64,000 bases of DNA, taken from assembly GCF_042684865.1 (NCBI RefSeq), contig NZ_JBHUML010000006.1, positions 186,001 through 250,000 on the forward strand. The letters run 5' to 3'. This DNA is from Salibacterium lacus. GTDB taxonomy: Bacteria; Bacillota; Bacilli; Bacillales; Marinococcaceae. Positions within the stretch are counted from its first letter, which is position 1; every line of letters begins with the position of its first letter. Of the stretch, positions 33,252-41,547 are shown in pieces. The translations under genes were made by a program, and so were the position numbers. Below the pieces are notes generated by a model that ran no database searches, was not told the DNA's origin, and saw nothing but the letters and a program-made list of their open reading frames with translations.

Positions 33252-35081
33252 ATGCTGCTCTTGGTATCGTTATCGTTTGCGGGTTATGGTGCGGTGTTAT
33301 ACGTGAAATACCGCATTGCACCGGCCGTCCTCCCGCTGGTTCTGTTTACGGGAACGATTCTCGTCCTGTTTCTCGGCGGAGTTTTAAATGTTCTCGCCGA
33401 AACAGCATACGTCCTGTTCGGAGGCGGTCTTCTCGCTTTTTGTTACACTGTTTTCCTGTTTCTGCGCGACCGCAGGCTGTTTACCGGTCTGCTGAGCCCG
33501 GGAGCGGTGTTCTTTGCAGCGGGTTCCGCCTTCTTTATTCTTATGCTTCAAAATGAAATATTTCTTCACTATGACAACTTCAGCCACTGGGGACTGATTG
33601 TGAAAGAACTGTTTCAATCGAACAGCCTGCCGGATGAATCCACGATTATTACATATACCACGTATCCGCCGGGATCAGCCCTTTTTGCCTACTATATCGT
33701 AACATTCACCGGCTTTTCGGAAAGCATGGCACTAATCGCCCAAGCGATTCTGATTACCGGGGCGCTTACGCCGTTTTTTCTTTTTAGTTCCTGGAAAAAA
33801 CCGGTTCATGCAGCGGCGGTATTGTTCATCCCGGCTGTTCTGCTGCTGGTGAACAGTTCCAGCATTTTCAGTCTGCTTGTCGATCCACTGCTTGGCTATA
33901 TTGCCGCAGCAGCAGTCATCACCGCCTATTATTACCGGAACGACTGGAAGACGATGGGGGTACTGCTGTTCCCGATGCTGTCTGCGCTTGTTCTCATTAA
34001 GGACAGCGGCAAAATCTTTCTCGCGTTTACCGTTTTATGGATGATTGCGCTGTTGATACGCTACCTTTGGAAATACGGAAGAGGATGGAAAGAATCGTTT
34101 CATTCCGTGATTTGGAGTGTCGGCTGGACGATTTTGTTTCCGCTTGTTTTCAATCTGCTGTGGTCCCGCTATATTGAAGAAGCCTACAATACGTCAGAGT
34201 ATGAAGACAGTAAATTCGCCATTACAGAAGAAACGCTTACCGATATCGATAAATCTCCGGAATTTATCAATAATCTGCTTCCGATGGTGGTGAATGCCGG
34301 GCTGGATTTCTCCTCCCCGCTTGTACAGGGAATGGTACTGGCTGATATCGCCGCTCTCATGACTATTGTCATCGTGAAGATGAAAGCGGGCCGGATGCCG
34401 TTTTCTCTTTTATATACTGCGCTCACCGCCAATATCTTTTATGTTATATACATCACGCTTCTCTATCTTATGTATCTCTATTTGATGCCCGAGGTGGAAG
34501 CGGAATACCTGGCGGGTTTTGACAGGTATCAGTCGTCCGTTGTCATCTTCTCCACCGGCATCATGATGGTCTTTACGATACGGACCTGGATGGAGCAGGC
34601 GGGTGAATCTTTCCGGAACTGGATTACGGCTTCAGCCGCTGTACTCGCAGGTCTTCTCGTATTTATTCCTTACACAGGGGAAATACAGGCCTTTTTCCAT
34701 CAGGAAAATTCAGAGGCCGCTCCGAGGAAGGCCGCGTCTTCGCTGTTAACTGATTTAAGGCAGGAAGAACCCATTTCGGAAAACACACGCCTCACCATCA
34801 TTAACGACCTCGGTGAATCCGACCGCGGTTTCCTGCGGCACTTGATGCGCTATGAACGGATGACAGCCAGTACTTTCGTTCATACACAGTGCACAACAGG
34901 TGAACACCAGGAGCAGCTGACAACCGATATCGAGAAATCGGGGTACCTCATGGTGATCCAGATTACATCCGAAATGCAGGAATGCCTTAACGCCACCAGC
35001 GATGTGGAAGTTGATGAACCCGGGCTGTACCGGATTGAGGAAGGAACCATTACATCCACCATCCAAACAGAAGACGGCTGA
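33252..35081 (+). CDS. Large polytopic membrane protein, GT-C glycosyltransferase-like
   Basis: A 609-residue protein with about twelve or more membrane segments, an extracytoplasmic loop LHYDNFSHWGLIVKELFQ near residue 110 bearing the acidic-aromatic pattern found in GT-C enzymes, and a soluble C-terminal domain from about 500. It probably uses the lipid-linked sugar made by the upstream GT2-GtrA protein. ATG 33252 is the first standard start, yet has no ribosome-binding site; an ATT at 33237 (giving MNVLIML...) lies seven bases after GAGGTGA and overlaps the previous stop, so a rare ATT start is possible. A terminator overlaps its stop. Confidence 0.75.
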   Translation: MLLLVSLSFAGYGAVLYVKYRIAPAVLPLVLFTGTILVLFLGGVLNVLAETAYVLFGGGLLAFCYTVFLFLRDRRLFTGLLSPGAVFFAAGSAFFILMLQNEIFLHYDNFSHWGLIVKELFQSNSLPDESTIITYTTYPPGSALFAYYIVTFTGFSESMALIAQAILITGALTPFFLFSSWKKPVHAAAVLFIPAVLLLVNSSSIFSLLVDPLLGYIAAAAVITAYYYRNDWKTMGVLLFPMLSALVLIKDSGKIFLAFTVLWMIALLIRYLWKYGRGWKESFHSVIWSVGWTILFPLVFNLLWSRYIEEAYNTSEYEDSKFAITEETLTDIDKSPEFINNLLPMVVNAGLDFSSPLVQGMVLADIAALMTIVIVKMKAGRMPFSLLYTALTANIFYVIYITLLYLMYLYLMPEVEAEYLAGFDRYQSSVVIFSTGIMMVFTIRTWMEQAGESFRNWITASAAVLAGLLVFIPYTGEIQAFFHQENSEAAPRKAASSLLTDLRQEEPISENTRLTIINDLGESDRGFLRHLMRYERMTASTFVHTQCTTGEHQEQLTTDIEKSGYLMVIQITSEMQECLNATSDVEVDEPGLYRIEEGTITSTIQTEDG

Positions 35082-35104
35082 TGCAGCCGTCTTCTTTCTT
35101 TTGG
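35070..35104 (+). terminator. Terminator of the glycosyltransferase operon
   Basis: AAGACGGCTG (35071-35080) pairs with CAGCCGTCTT (35084-35093), loop ATG, then a T-rich tail. The stem includes the last codons and stop of the preceding gene. Confidence 0.85.
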
Positions 35105-35177
35105 GTGATGGAGTGCTGTGTGGAGAGATGGGCATGTTCAACTTTTTACCTGCAAATGGCCGCCGCTGCTTTTTCCC

Positions 35178-35843
35178 TTACCTGCGAAGATACATGTTGG
35201 AAAAATCAACGTCGCGCTCTACATCAATCGGACGCCCTTCACTGTCTGTTACCGAAAACCCACCCATCATCTCTCCGCTGTTTTCCTCCGAGTCACTGCC
35301 GAACAGCTCATCGTAAGCCTCTGCCGGAGGGTACATATTCTGCGGCGAATCCGACGTACCATGAAATGCCGTCTGATCCCAAGTTTGCTCGGCATCAAAA
35401 CGTCCGTTTTCGGTTTCCTCCATCTTCATGCCGGTGAATCCGCCTTTCCCTGGAATCAGCCTTTCTTCTTCCACCGGGCGGTACTCCTGTGCCATTTCTT
35501 CACCGGCATGCTGCACGCACCGAAGCGCCGTTGGTTCGGCTTCAAGCCGTTCAAACGGAATATCCCTTCCACACGTTTCACACGTTCCGTATGTCCCCTC
35601 GTCGATCGCTTTCAGTGCTTTTTTCACACGAAGCAGGCTGCGCTCTTCATGTTCTTCCAGTGCCATATCTTTTTCCCGTTCATACAATCCCGTAGCCTGA
35701 TCAGCAGGATGGTTGTCATAGTTGGAAAGTTCCCCCACCGTCTCCTGGGCAAAAGCTGTCTCCTGTTTTCCGTGCGCTGAATGCTGCTGCCATTCTTCCA
35801 GCAGCCGCCTGCGCATTTTTTGAAAAAATCCGCTTGTTTTCAC
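35178..35843 (-). CDS. yteA: YteA-type DksA/TraR zinc-finger sporulation protein
   Basis: A 221-residue protein with a coiled N-terminal helix, then a TraR/DksA zinc finger CETCGRDIPFERLEAEP with the closing pair CVQHA, where the last ligand is His as usual in YteA proteins. The C-terminal half is acidic and ends in a conserved tail (DSEGRPIDVERDVDFSNMYL). YteA-family proteins are found in spore formers and are linked to sporulation; molecular role unknown. GTG start with GGAAGAGG close by. Monocistronic. Confidence 0.85.
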   Translation of the reverse strand: MKTSGFFQKMRRRLLEEWQQHSAHGKQETAFAQETVGELSNYDNHPADQATGLYEREKDMALEEHEERSLLRVKKALKAIDEGTYGTCETCGRDIPFERLEAEPTALRCVQHAGEEMAQEYRPVEEERLIPGKGGFTGMKMEETENGRFDAEQTWDQTAFHGTSDSPQNMYPPAEAYDELFGSDSEENSGEMMGGFSVTDSEGRPIDVERDVDFSNMYLRR

Positions 35844-36020
35844 ATGCCTCTTCCTTTCTGCCTTTTCCCCTAGTCTGTACGGATTGGTGCGTTTTGTTGT
35901 ATCACAGTTTCTGGTATGACCTGAAGCTGTGCTGAAAGGAGAGTGGACATCTGCGTCGTCCGGCCCTTATTCTTTAAAGAGAAGGTATAATGGTCAAAAT
36001 TGGTATAAGGAGCGGATTGG

Positions 36021-36998
36021 ATGAAAACCATAACCGTACGTGATGTCTGGATCGCAAAAAAACGGATACAGCAGACACTTCCGCCCACTCCGCTGATCCC
36101 TTCTCCTGTTCTTTCTGAAAAAACAGGGGTGCCGGTCTATCTGAAACTGGAACAGATGCAGCCGACCGGAGCATTCAAGCTGCGGGGAGCTGTGAATATG
36201 ATCACCTCGCTTCCATCTGAGGAAAAGAAACGCGGTGTTGTTACTTTTTCAACAGGAAATCACGGGTTTGCGACAGCTTATGCTGCCGCACAGGCAGGCA
36301 TGAAGGCAGTGGTCTGCGTTTCAAAACACGTGCCTGAAGCAAAAATCCATGCATTGGAAGTCGCCGGCGCGGAGCTTCATATCGAAGGAGAAAGTCAGGA
36401 CGACGCAGCAAAAGTATGTGCACGGCTCCAAGAACAAAAAGGGTATGTACTGATTCCTCCGTTCGATCATCCGGCCGTTATTGCCGGTCAGGGCACGATC
36501 GGTCTGGAAATTCTGGAAGAACTGCCGGAAATACAGACCGTTGCCGCCGGTCTGTCAGGTGGAGGACTTCTGTCAGGAATCGGACTTGTAATGAAAGAAG
36601 CCGATCCCGCTGTACAGGTGGCCGGATTGTCCGTCAAAAAAGGAGCCGCCATGGATGACAGCATTCAGGCGGGCAGGCCGGTAGTATCGCCGGAACATCC
36701 AACACACGCCGACAGCCTGCTCGGCGGCATTGGATCAGCCAATCGTTATACAATGCCTCTCGTTACACAGTATGTGGACAAACGAATCCGTTTATCGGAA
36801 GAATCGATTGCCCGCGGTATGGCCTTTTTATATGAAACGCACCGCTTTGTAGTGGAGGGAGCGGCGGCTGTTGGTGTCAGCGCCCTTCTGGATGGGACCG
36901 TGAAACCAGCAGGACCGGCTGTCGCTGTCGTCACGGGTAATAACGTAGGGATTCAGGAGCACCGGCAGGCTGTCCTGCCCTGGCTCTCCAATCAGTAG
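36021..36998 (+). CDS. PLP-dependent threonine/serine dehydratase, EutB-like
   Basis: A 325-residue fold-type II PLP enzyme without the C-terminal ACT regulatory domain of biosynthetic IlvA. PLP lysine in TGAFKLRGAVN (about residue 52); phosphate-binding FSTGNHGFATAY and the glycine loop GLSGGGLLSGIG are intact. The N-terminus VRDVWIAKKRI resembles EutB, the dehydratase of hydroxyectoine catabolism, so that role is plausible for a salt-tolerant organism, but no other eut/doe gene is adjacent and a catabolic threonine/serine dehydratase fits too. AAGGAG eight bases before ATG. Confidence 0.85.
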   Translation: MKTITVRDVWIAKKRIQQTLPPTPLIPSPVLSEKTGVPVYLKLEQMQPTGAFKLRGAVNMITSLPSEEKKRGVVTFSTGNHGFATAYAAAQAGMKAVVCVSKHVPEAKIHALEVAGAELHIEGESQDDAAKVCARLQEQKGYVLIPPFDHPAVIAGQGTIGLEILEELPEIQTVAAGLSGGGLLSGIGLVMKEADPAVQVAGLSVKKGAAMDDSIQAGRPVVSPEHPTHADSLLGGIGSANRYTMPLVTQYVDKRIRLSEESIARGMAFLYETHRFVVEGAAAVGVSALLDGTVKPAGPAVAVVTGNNVGIQEHRQAVLPWLSNQ

Positions 36999-37028
36999 GA
37001 TGCACCGTAAAGACACGGCAGGAGTTAT

Positions 37029-37185
37029 GGACACTCTGCGGCTGAAAGTGTCTGTAATCCTGAAGTAGTGGACACTTTTCCACGCAAAATGTCCGGTAAA
37101 AATTTTTTGCGGACATTTTGCAGAGTTTCACACGCAGAAATGGGTGTAAAACCCGGATACTGGACATTTTACCGTTCCGTTTGTC
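37029..37185. repeat. Intergenic GACA/TGTC box array, copy 2
   Basis: Between the convergent EutB-like and OsmC genes. Boxes in alternating orientation: ATGGACACT, AAAGTGTCTGTAATCC, GTGGACACTTTTCC, AAAATGTCCGG, GCGGACATTTTGC, CTGGACATTTTACC and GTTTGTCTCTAACC. GACA cores begin at 37030, 37071, 37112 and 37163 (steps 41, 41, 51); TGTC cores at 37049, 37090 and 37182 (steps 41, then 92). The same boxes and steps occur at 8643-8782. The rest of the 37186-37360 interval holds nothing I recognise. Confidence 0.7.
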
Positions 37186-37360
37186 TCTAACCTCCACATC
37201 CCCCGTCCGGCAGCATGTAAACCGCAGACCCACTCTGCCGGTTCCTTTTTCACCCAGCGAACCAAAAACGGGGCCTGGCCCCCGGCTGATCTGCACACTG
37301 CGGGCCGCTTCCGGAAATGGCGGCGGTAAGTACCGCACGACGGACTGCACCACAACCACA

Positions 37361-37398
37361 AAAAACCCGGACGCTGCGGTCTCAGACCGTCGTCCGGG
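37361..37398 (-). terminator. Terminator of the OsmC-family gene
   Basis: CCCGGACG (37366-37373) pairs with CGTCCGGG (37391-37398), inner GGTCT/AGACC, followed on the minus strand by TTTTTTG. Confidence 0.82.
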
Positions 37399-37418
37399 TC
37401 GTGATACATATCCATCGT

Positions 37419-37859
37419 CTATGCTTTTTCCCAGCTGGTATTCAGTTCTACACCCGCTGCCTGAAGTGTAGTGAACACAGGGCAGCGCTCATCGGTGAGA
37501 CGTTTAAGTTCCTGAATCCTTTCATCGGACTCGCTCGTTTTCACTTTGGCGTGAAGAGTTACGGTCTGAAAATACGGGCGCACTCCTTCCACTCCCTGCA
37601 TACCGCGGGGATCGATCTCGCCGGAAATATCAAAGGAAATTCCCTGAAGATCGAAATCCAGCTCTTTTGCGGCAAAATTGGCGACGACATTCTCGCAGCC
37701 GGCAAGAGACCCGAGCATGGTCGTTAAAGGATCCGGGGCACTATCATTTCCGCCCAGACTCCGGGGTTCATCAATTTCGATGCGGTGCGCTCCCGATTCT
37801 GCCACGGTTCTCATGTTTTCCGATTCTCCGGTAATATGAAAATTCATGTGTTGAGCCAT
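37419..37859 (-). CDS. OsmC/YhfA family peroxiredoxin-like protein
   Basis: A 146-residue OsmC-fold protein. The two redox cysteines are conserved: LGSLAGCENVV (about residue 55) and DERCPVFTTLQAAG (about 125). Family members reduce organic hydroperoxides or bind other ligands; the YhfA-like branch has uncertain substrates. AAGGAGG precedes the ATG. It lies 17 bases after the stop of the FAD oxidoreductase gene, in the same direction, so the two probably form an operon for redox defence. Confidence 0.88.
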   Translation of the reverse strand: MAQHMNFHITGESENMRTVAESGAHRIEIDEPRSLGGNDSAPDPLTTMLGSLAGCENVVANFAAKELDFDLQGISFDISGEIDPRGMQGVEGVRPYFQTVTLHAKVKTSESDERIQELKRLTDERCPVFTTLQAAGVELNTSWEKA

Positions 37860-37875
37860 GCTCTTTTCCTCCTTT

Positions 37876-38967
37876 TCAGGAACTGTATTCTTTCATGATG
37901 TTCTTATCCAGCTTCTTCTTTTCTTTCCAGGCGTGTTTATTTATCGCCGCCCTGCTGCCGCGTCGGTACAAGCCTGTCCCGCTTCCCAGATTCAGTATCA
38001 TCGCTTCCTTCTTCGGCGGCTTAAATGTTTTCAGTTTCGTTTTGCCGCGCAGCATGCGATTGAGGTTTTCTTCCAGCACTTGTGCCTCCTGCGACGCCGT
38101 CATGCTGCCTTTTGAAACATCCGGTTCCTCCTGTAGCACCGTTGCGGCTCCGGTGCCGAAAACGTGCGGATGGCCGACTGCCTGCAGCGTGGAAGAAAGC
38201 AGCAGAAATCCTTTATCATCCACCGGCAGATTCGCATAGTCAAATATGAGCGGCGGCTCCGCGCCATCCAGCCAGAGCATCTGCCCGTATGGCAGAACTT
38301 TGCTTCCGGCGTAAATAACATCTCCGTCCATCCGCTCGACCGGTATGTTCTCATATACAAGCAAGCCCCGTGCATCAAGAAGATCTCTTACATTTTCCCG
38401 TACTTCTTTTTTCTCTTCTGGAAGGAGAGGCCCGCTCGTGACCAGGGTTACCGGTGTCTTCTTCCTGTTCGCCTGACGCCATGCCTGCAGCGAAAGAGCA
38501 AGCTCCACTCCGAAAGCACCGCCGCCGGCAACAACAGGATATTCCGTGTGCTGCATGCTCGCCGTTGTCATCGGTATTTCTTCATGTGGATTCAGAAACA
38601 GAGCATGCTCGCGTACACCCGGAATGGATCCCGTTTCCTGCCGCAATCCCATTCCAACAGAAATAAGGTCAAACGAAACAGACTTGCCGCTCTCGGTTAA
38701 TACCGTTTTTCTATTTTGATCCACCGCGGTCACTTTCTCTTCCAGAAAACGGCCGCCGTTTCTTTGACAGAAATCCGCCAAGTCAACACGGATATCTTCC
38801 AGACTGTACCGGCCTTCCATGTACGGCCCCATCATTTCCGGAAAATATTTGTAGCGTGAAGGTGAAATCAATGTCCATTCCGTATCGCCCGGGGTGTGCT
38901 TTCTCCAATTTTTCAGAACGGAAAGGTTGGCATATCCCGCTCCCACAAACAAGACTTGGTTACTCAC
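37876..38967 (-). CDS. FAD-dependent NAD(P)H oxidoreductase, Ndh-like
   Basis: A 363-residue two-dinucleotide-fold flavoprotein. FAD-binding N-terminus VLFVGAGYANLSVLKNW, NAD-binding motif VVAGGGAFGVELALSL near residue 145, and the second FAD contact region HVFGTGAAT near 270. Resembles type II NADH dehydrogenases and the Ndh-like domain found with selenophosphate synthetase, but lacks a clear membrane-anchor helix; the basic C-terminal tail (RGSRAAINKHAWKEKKKLDK) may bind membrane. GTG start with AAGGAGG upstream. Likely co-transcribed with the OsmC gene. Confidence 0.82.
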   Translation of the reverse strand: MSNQVLFVGAGYANLSVLKNWRKHTPGDTEWTLISPSRYKYFPEMMGPYMEGRYSLEDIRVDLADFCQRNGGRFLEEKVTAVDQNRKTVLTESGKSVSFDLISVGMGLRQETGSIPGVREHALFLNPHEEIPMTTASMQHTEYPVVAGGGAFGVELALSLQAWRQANRKKTPVTLVTSGPLLPEEKKEVRENVRDLLDARGLLVYENIPVERMDGDVIYAGSKVLPYGQMLWLDGAEPPLIFDYANLPVDDKGFLLLSSTLQAVGHPHVFGTGAATVLQEEPDVSKGSMTASQEAQVLEENLNRMLRGKTKLKTFKPPKKEAMILNLGSGTGLYRRGSRAAINKHAWKEKKKLDKNIMKEYSS

Positions 38968-39149
38968 TATGTGCTCCTCCTTTTTCTAGTCAAAATCACA
39001 GGGAGAAAAAGCCCTGCCAATGTAAGTATCTACTATCTATCTTCCTCTTTTGCAGCAGCGGCAAACATATCCACCAGAAGTTATCCTGCTGAAAAACAAC
39101 GGTGTCCAAACTGCTTTTCTTACCTGATACCAACAAGGGCCGCCACAAA

Positions 39150-39178
39150 TAAAAAACGGCAACCCGGCTGTATGCCGG
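39150..39178 (-). terminator. Possible terminator of the ECF sigma/anti-sigma operon
   Basis: CCGGC/GCCGG arms with a five-base loop, followed on the minus strand by GTTGCCGTTTTTT. Moderate stem; lies 36 bases beyond the anti-sigma stop. Confidence 0.5.
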
Positions 39179-39213
39179 ATCACCTCTTTTTCAAAATGCC
39201 GCAAAGACGGTCA

Positions 39214-40005
39214 TCAGGACCACTGAGCCTGAAGCACTACTTCTCCCTGGGGCTGCTCATTGCCTGGCTGCGGTTCCTTCGATACGGCTACCGCGTCCCA
39301 GTCCCCCTGCTTTTCTTCCAATTTATACAATACACCACCGGCTCCTGCTTCATTCGTCGTAAAGGATCCCGCCGGCACAGGTGTACCGTCTTCAAACAAC
39401 CACACCTGGTACACTTCTTCATTTTCCAGTTCTTCCATACTCTGTGCCTGAACAAGGAGCTCTGCCGTCCCGTTTTGCTCCACAAGCGCAGCGGTCCCGG
39501 CACTTCCTCCTTCATTCGATGGGAGAAAGGTTGCTGTCTGAATGGAGTCCTGCGTCCCGGGAGATGCGCCGTTTTCTTCTTCCTGCAGCTCCGACAATGC
39601 CGTCCGGGTATCGGATAACTCCTGCTCAAGTTCCTGATTCTCTGTCGAGAGGTCCTGCAGCTGGGATGTAGTATACATATTCATACCCAGGGAAAGAAGA
39701 AGACCGGCGGCAAGCGCCCCACCCCACCACTTCGCTTTATTCCATGTCGTTTTGGGGGCGGACTGTACAGGCTCGTTGTGTTGTTCTTCTGCCAGCACAT
39801 GACCGAGAACCCGGCCTTTTAAACCTTCAGGTGGATCGACTTGTTTCACGTGAAACGGAATGTCTCCTGCGGCGTTTTCGAATTCCTGGAGTTCCCTGCG
39901 GCACTCTTCACATTCTTGAAGGTGGTGTTCAAATGCCTGCTTTTCTTCTTCTGTCAGACGATCATTGATATAATCGATAAGATCATGACATGTTTTATTT
40001 TCCAT
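39214..40005 (-). CDS. Zinc-binding anti-sigma factor (RskA type)
   Basis: A 263-residue single-pass membrane protein. The cytoplasmic N-terminus has a zinc anti-sigma domain with HHLQECEECRRE (HxxxCxxC, about residues 28-36). One membrane segment WWGGALAAGLLLSLGMNMY is near 95; a coiled coil (ENQELEQELSDTRTALSELQ) follows; the extracytoplasmic part is an RskA-type anti-sigma-K domain ending GEVVLQAQW. It would sequester the ECF sigma factor encoded just upstream, whose gene it overlaps by 11 bases. A near-perfect parS site is embedded in the coding sequence around codons 50-55. Confidence 0.88.
   Translation of the reverse strand: MENKTCHDLIDYINDRLTEEEKQAFEHHLQECEECRRELQEFENAAGDIPFHVKQVDPPEGLKGRVLGHVLAEEQHNEPVQSAPKTTWNKAKWWGGALAAGLLLSLGMNMYTTSQLQDLSTENQELEQELSDTRTALSELQEEENGASPGTQDSIQTATFLPSNEGGSAGTAALVEQNGTAELLVQAQSMEELENEEVYQVWLFEDGTPVPAGSFTTNEAGAGGVLYKLEEKQGDWDAVAVSKEPQPGNEQPQGEVVLQAQWS
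39842..39857. other. parS-like site inside the anti-sigma gene
   Basis: TGTTTCACGTGAAACG differs from the perfect parS at the last base only. It is embedded in coding sequence (FHVKQ on the minus strand). Bacillus parS sites tolerate single mismatches, so ParB binding is likely. Confidence 0.7.
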
Positions 40006-40564
40006 CGTCGATCCCCCTTTCTTCAGCCAGATTTTCTCTTAATTTCTGAAGGGCAAGCCGAATTCTTCCTTTCACGGTTCCAAGAGGAATATCACAGGCA
40101 TTCGAGATTTCCTGCTGCGAATACCCCTGGAAATAAAAAAGACAGATCATGCGCTGCTGCGCATCCGGCAGGGTATGAATGGCATTCTGCAATTCATCCC
40201 TTTCTTCTTTGCTTTCCACTTCCTGTTCCACTCCGGGCATTTCCTCATGACGGGAATCCCGTTCTTCCCACTCCACTTCCTGCGTTTTGATTCGGCGGTT
40301 CCGGTCAATGGACGCATTGCGGGTAATGGTAAGCAGCCAGCTCGAGAATTTTCCCCGCTCTTCCCTGTACTGACCGGCTCCGCTGCCCTTCCACAGTTTC
40401 AGGAACACATCCTGCATCACTTCTTCTGAAGCCTGTGCATCGTTTGTCATCCGGAATGCAAAGGAATACAGAAGTCTTTCGTACCTGTCATACAACATTT
40501 CCAGCGCTTCCCGGTCTTTGTCCCGGATGCGGTCGTACAACTCCTTATCCGTTGATTGATTCAT
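39995..40564 (-). CDS. ECF-type RNA polymerase sigma factor
   Basis: A 189-residue extracytoplasmic-function sigma factor. Region 2 includes LYSFAFRMTNDAQASEEVMQ and DVFLKLWKG; region 4 includes LPDAQQRMICLFYFQGYSQQ followed by EISNACDIPLGTVKGRIRLA, the helix-turn-helix. The linker is acidic. AAAGGAG precedes the ATG. Paired with an RskA-type anti-sigma gene that begins inside its 3' end. The stimulus is unknown; RskA-type systems are commonly redox- or envelope-responsive. Confidence 0.93.
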   Translation of the reverse strand: MNQSTDKELYDRIRDKDREALEMLYDRYERLLYSFAFRMTNDAQASEEVMQDVFLKLWKGSGAGQYREERGKFSSWLLTITRNASIDRNRRIKTQEVEWEERDSRHEEMPGVEQEVESKEERDELQNAIHTLPDAQQRMICLFYFQGYSQQEISNACDIPLGTVKGRIRLALQKLRENLAEERGIDDGK

Positions 40565-40700
40565 ATGCGAAACTCCTTTGGCGTCCCTGAAGAACCATTC
40601 AACCAGCTAACGTTAAAATGAGCGGATTGGATGCATGATGCAAATGAATTCTTCCAAAAGACTGACTATCATTTTAAATGTCCTGTTTTTGCTGATATGT

Positions 40701-40733
40701 AAAAAGAAAACCTTCCGAACGTGTCGAAAGGTT
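40701..40733 (-). terminator. Terminator of msrA
   Basis: AACCTT-CCG pairs with CG-AAAGGTT (minus strand AACCTTTCG/CGGAAGGTT) around ACACGTT-type loop; the minus-strand continuation is TTTTCTTTTT. Lies nine bases beyond the msrA stop. Confidence 0.7.
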
Positions 40734-40741
40734 ATAAATGA

Positions 40742-41362
40742 TCACCAGCGGATCGCATCCAGTACCTGAAATGTCTGGTATTTCTGCTCCGCGCTCCATC
40801 CCCAGCTTTCGATTTCGTCTTTTAGTTCCTTCATGGAGGAACGCCCGCGCACAAAGCCGTTGAGCCTCGCGGTTACTGCCGCATCACGAAACGAAATTTC
40901 ATCGGGATACAACCGCGAAAGAGTCTCCACTGCTTTTTTATACCGTCGCAGAAAATATTTCTGATGATAATCTTCAGCAGGGAAAAAAGTGTCCCGTGCT
41001 ATTATTTCCGTTTTTATCTGCGCATCCAGCTCTTCTTCTTTTCTTTCTTTGGAAGCAAATGCTTTCTTCTTTTGTTCTTCATTCCCGTACATCAGCAGTG
41101 ACATGTACTGACGTTTTCCAAATGGTGCACTCATCGCAGGGTTATGGCTGTCCCAGAAAAGTTCCAGCAGTTCGTCATAGCTGATTTTGGAAGGGTCAAA
41201 CAAAATTTCAAGTGATTCCGTATGATCTCCCATCTTCCGGTATGTCGGGTTCTTCAAACTCCCGCCGGTATAACCGACGCGTGTACGGTGTACTCCTTGA
41301 AGCTGCCCAAACTGGGCATCGGGTCCCCAGAATCATCCGAGTCCGAACACTGCGGTTTCCAT
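40742..41362 (-). CDS. msrA: Peptide methionine sulfoxide reductase MsrA with in-frame TGA (candidate selenoprotein)
   Basis: Reading from ATG 41362 (AGGGGGG six bases upstream) gives METAVFGLG, then TGA at 41335-41333, then FWGPDAQFGQLQGVHRTRVG and YTGGSLKNPTYRKMGDHTES. The TGA occupies exactly the position of the catalytic cysteine of the MsrA GCFWG motif. The frame then stays open for 196 codons with conserved MsrA landmarks, and contains no cysteine anywhere, so no resolving cysteine. A 6-bp hairpin with GUU loop lies at bacterial SECIS distance. If selenocysteine is inserted, the product has 206 residues and reduces methionine-S-sulfoxide. Otherwise it is a nonsense-inactivated msrA; translation from the TTG at 41257 would lack the active site. 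Confidence 0.8.
41304..41318 (-). promoter_or_regulatory. Candidate bacterial SECIS hairpin in msrA
   Basis: On the msrA strand TGCCCA-GTT-TGGGCA forms a six-pair stem with a three-base loop beginning with G. The loop starts 21 bases after the TGA codon, within the 16-37 base window described for bacterial SECIS elements. Found by eye; the sequence also encodes conserved residues, so pairing could be fortuitous. Confidence 0.45.
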
Positions 41363-41502
41363 GATGGTCCCCCCTGTTTTTCTTTATCCTTTCAGTTTAA
41401 AGGACGGCTCTGCCGAATGCAAAAAACGGTCCAACCTTTTTTCTGAAAAACTCTTTATTAAAAAATTTCACCTTGAAATTAAAAGCTGATATCGATACAA
41501 TA

Positions 41503-41525
41503 TAAATCGTAACTATTACGATTTA
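41503..41525. promoter_or_regulatory. Zur box of the ZinT-like gene
   Basis: TAAATCGTAA-CTA-TTACGATTTA is a perfect 10-3-10 palindrome and matches the Bacillus Zur consensus AAATCGTAATnATTACGATTT in its arms. It lies 22 bases before the lipoprotein start, so zinc-dependent repression is expected. Confidence 0.88.
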
Positions 41526-41547
41526 TATGAGGAGGGGACGTGTATCA

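Noticed and set aside
40742..41257. MsrA starting at TTG 41257 as a normal short protein
   Set aside because: This form lacks the catalytic motif and the conserved N-terminal third, which is fully readable upstream across the TGA.
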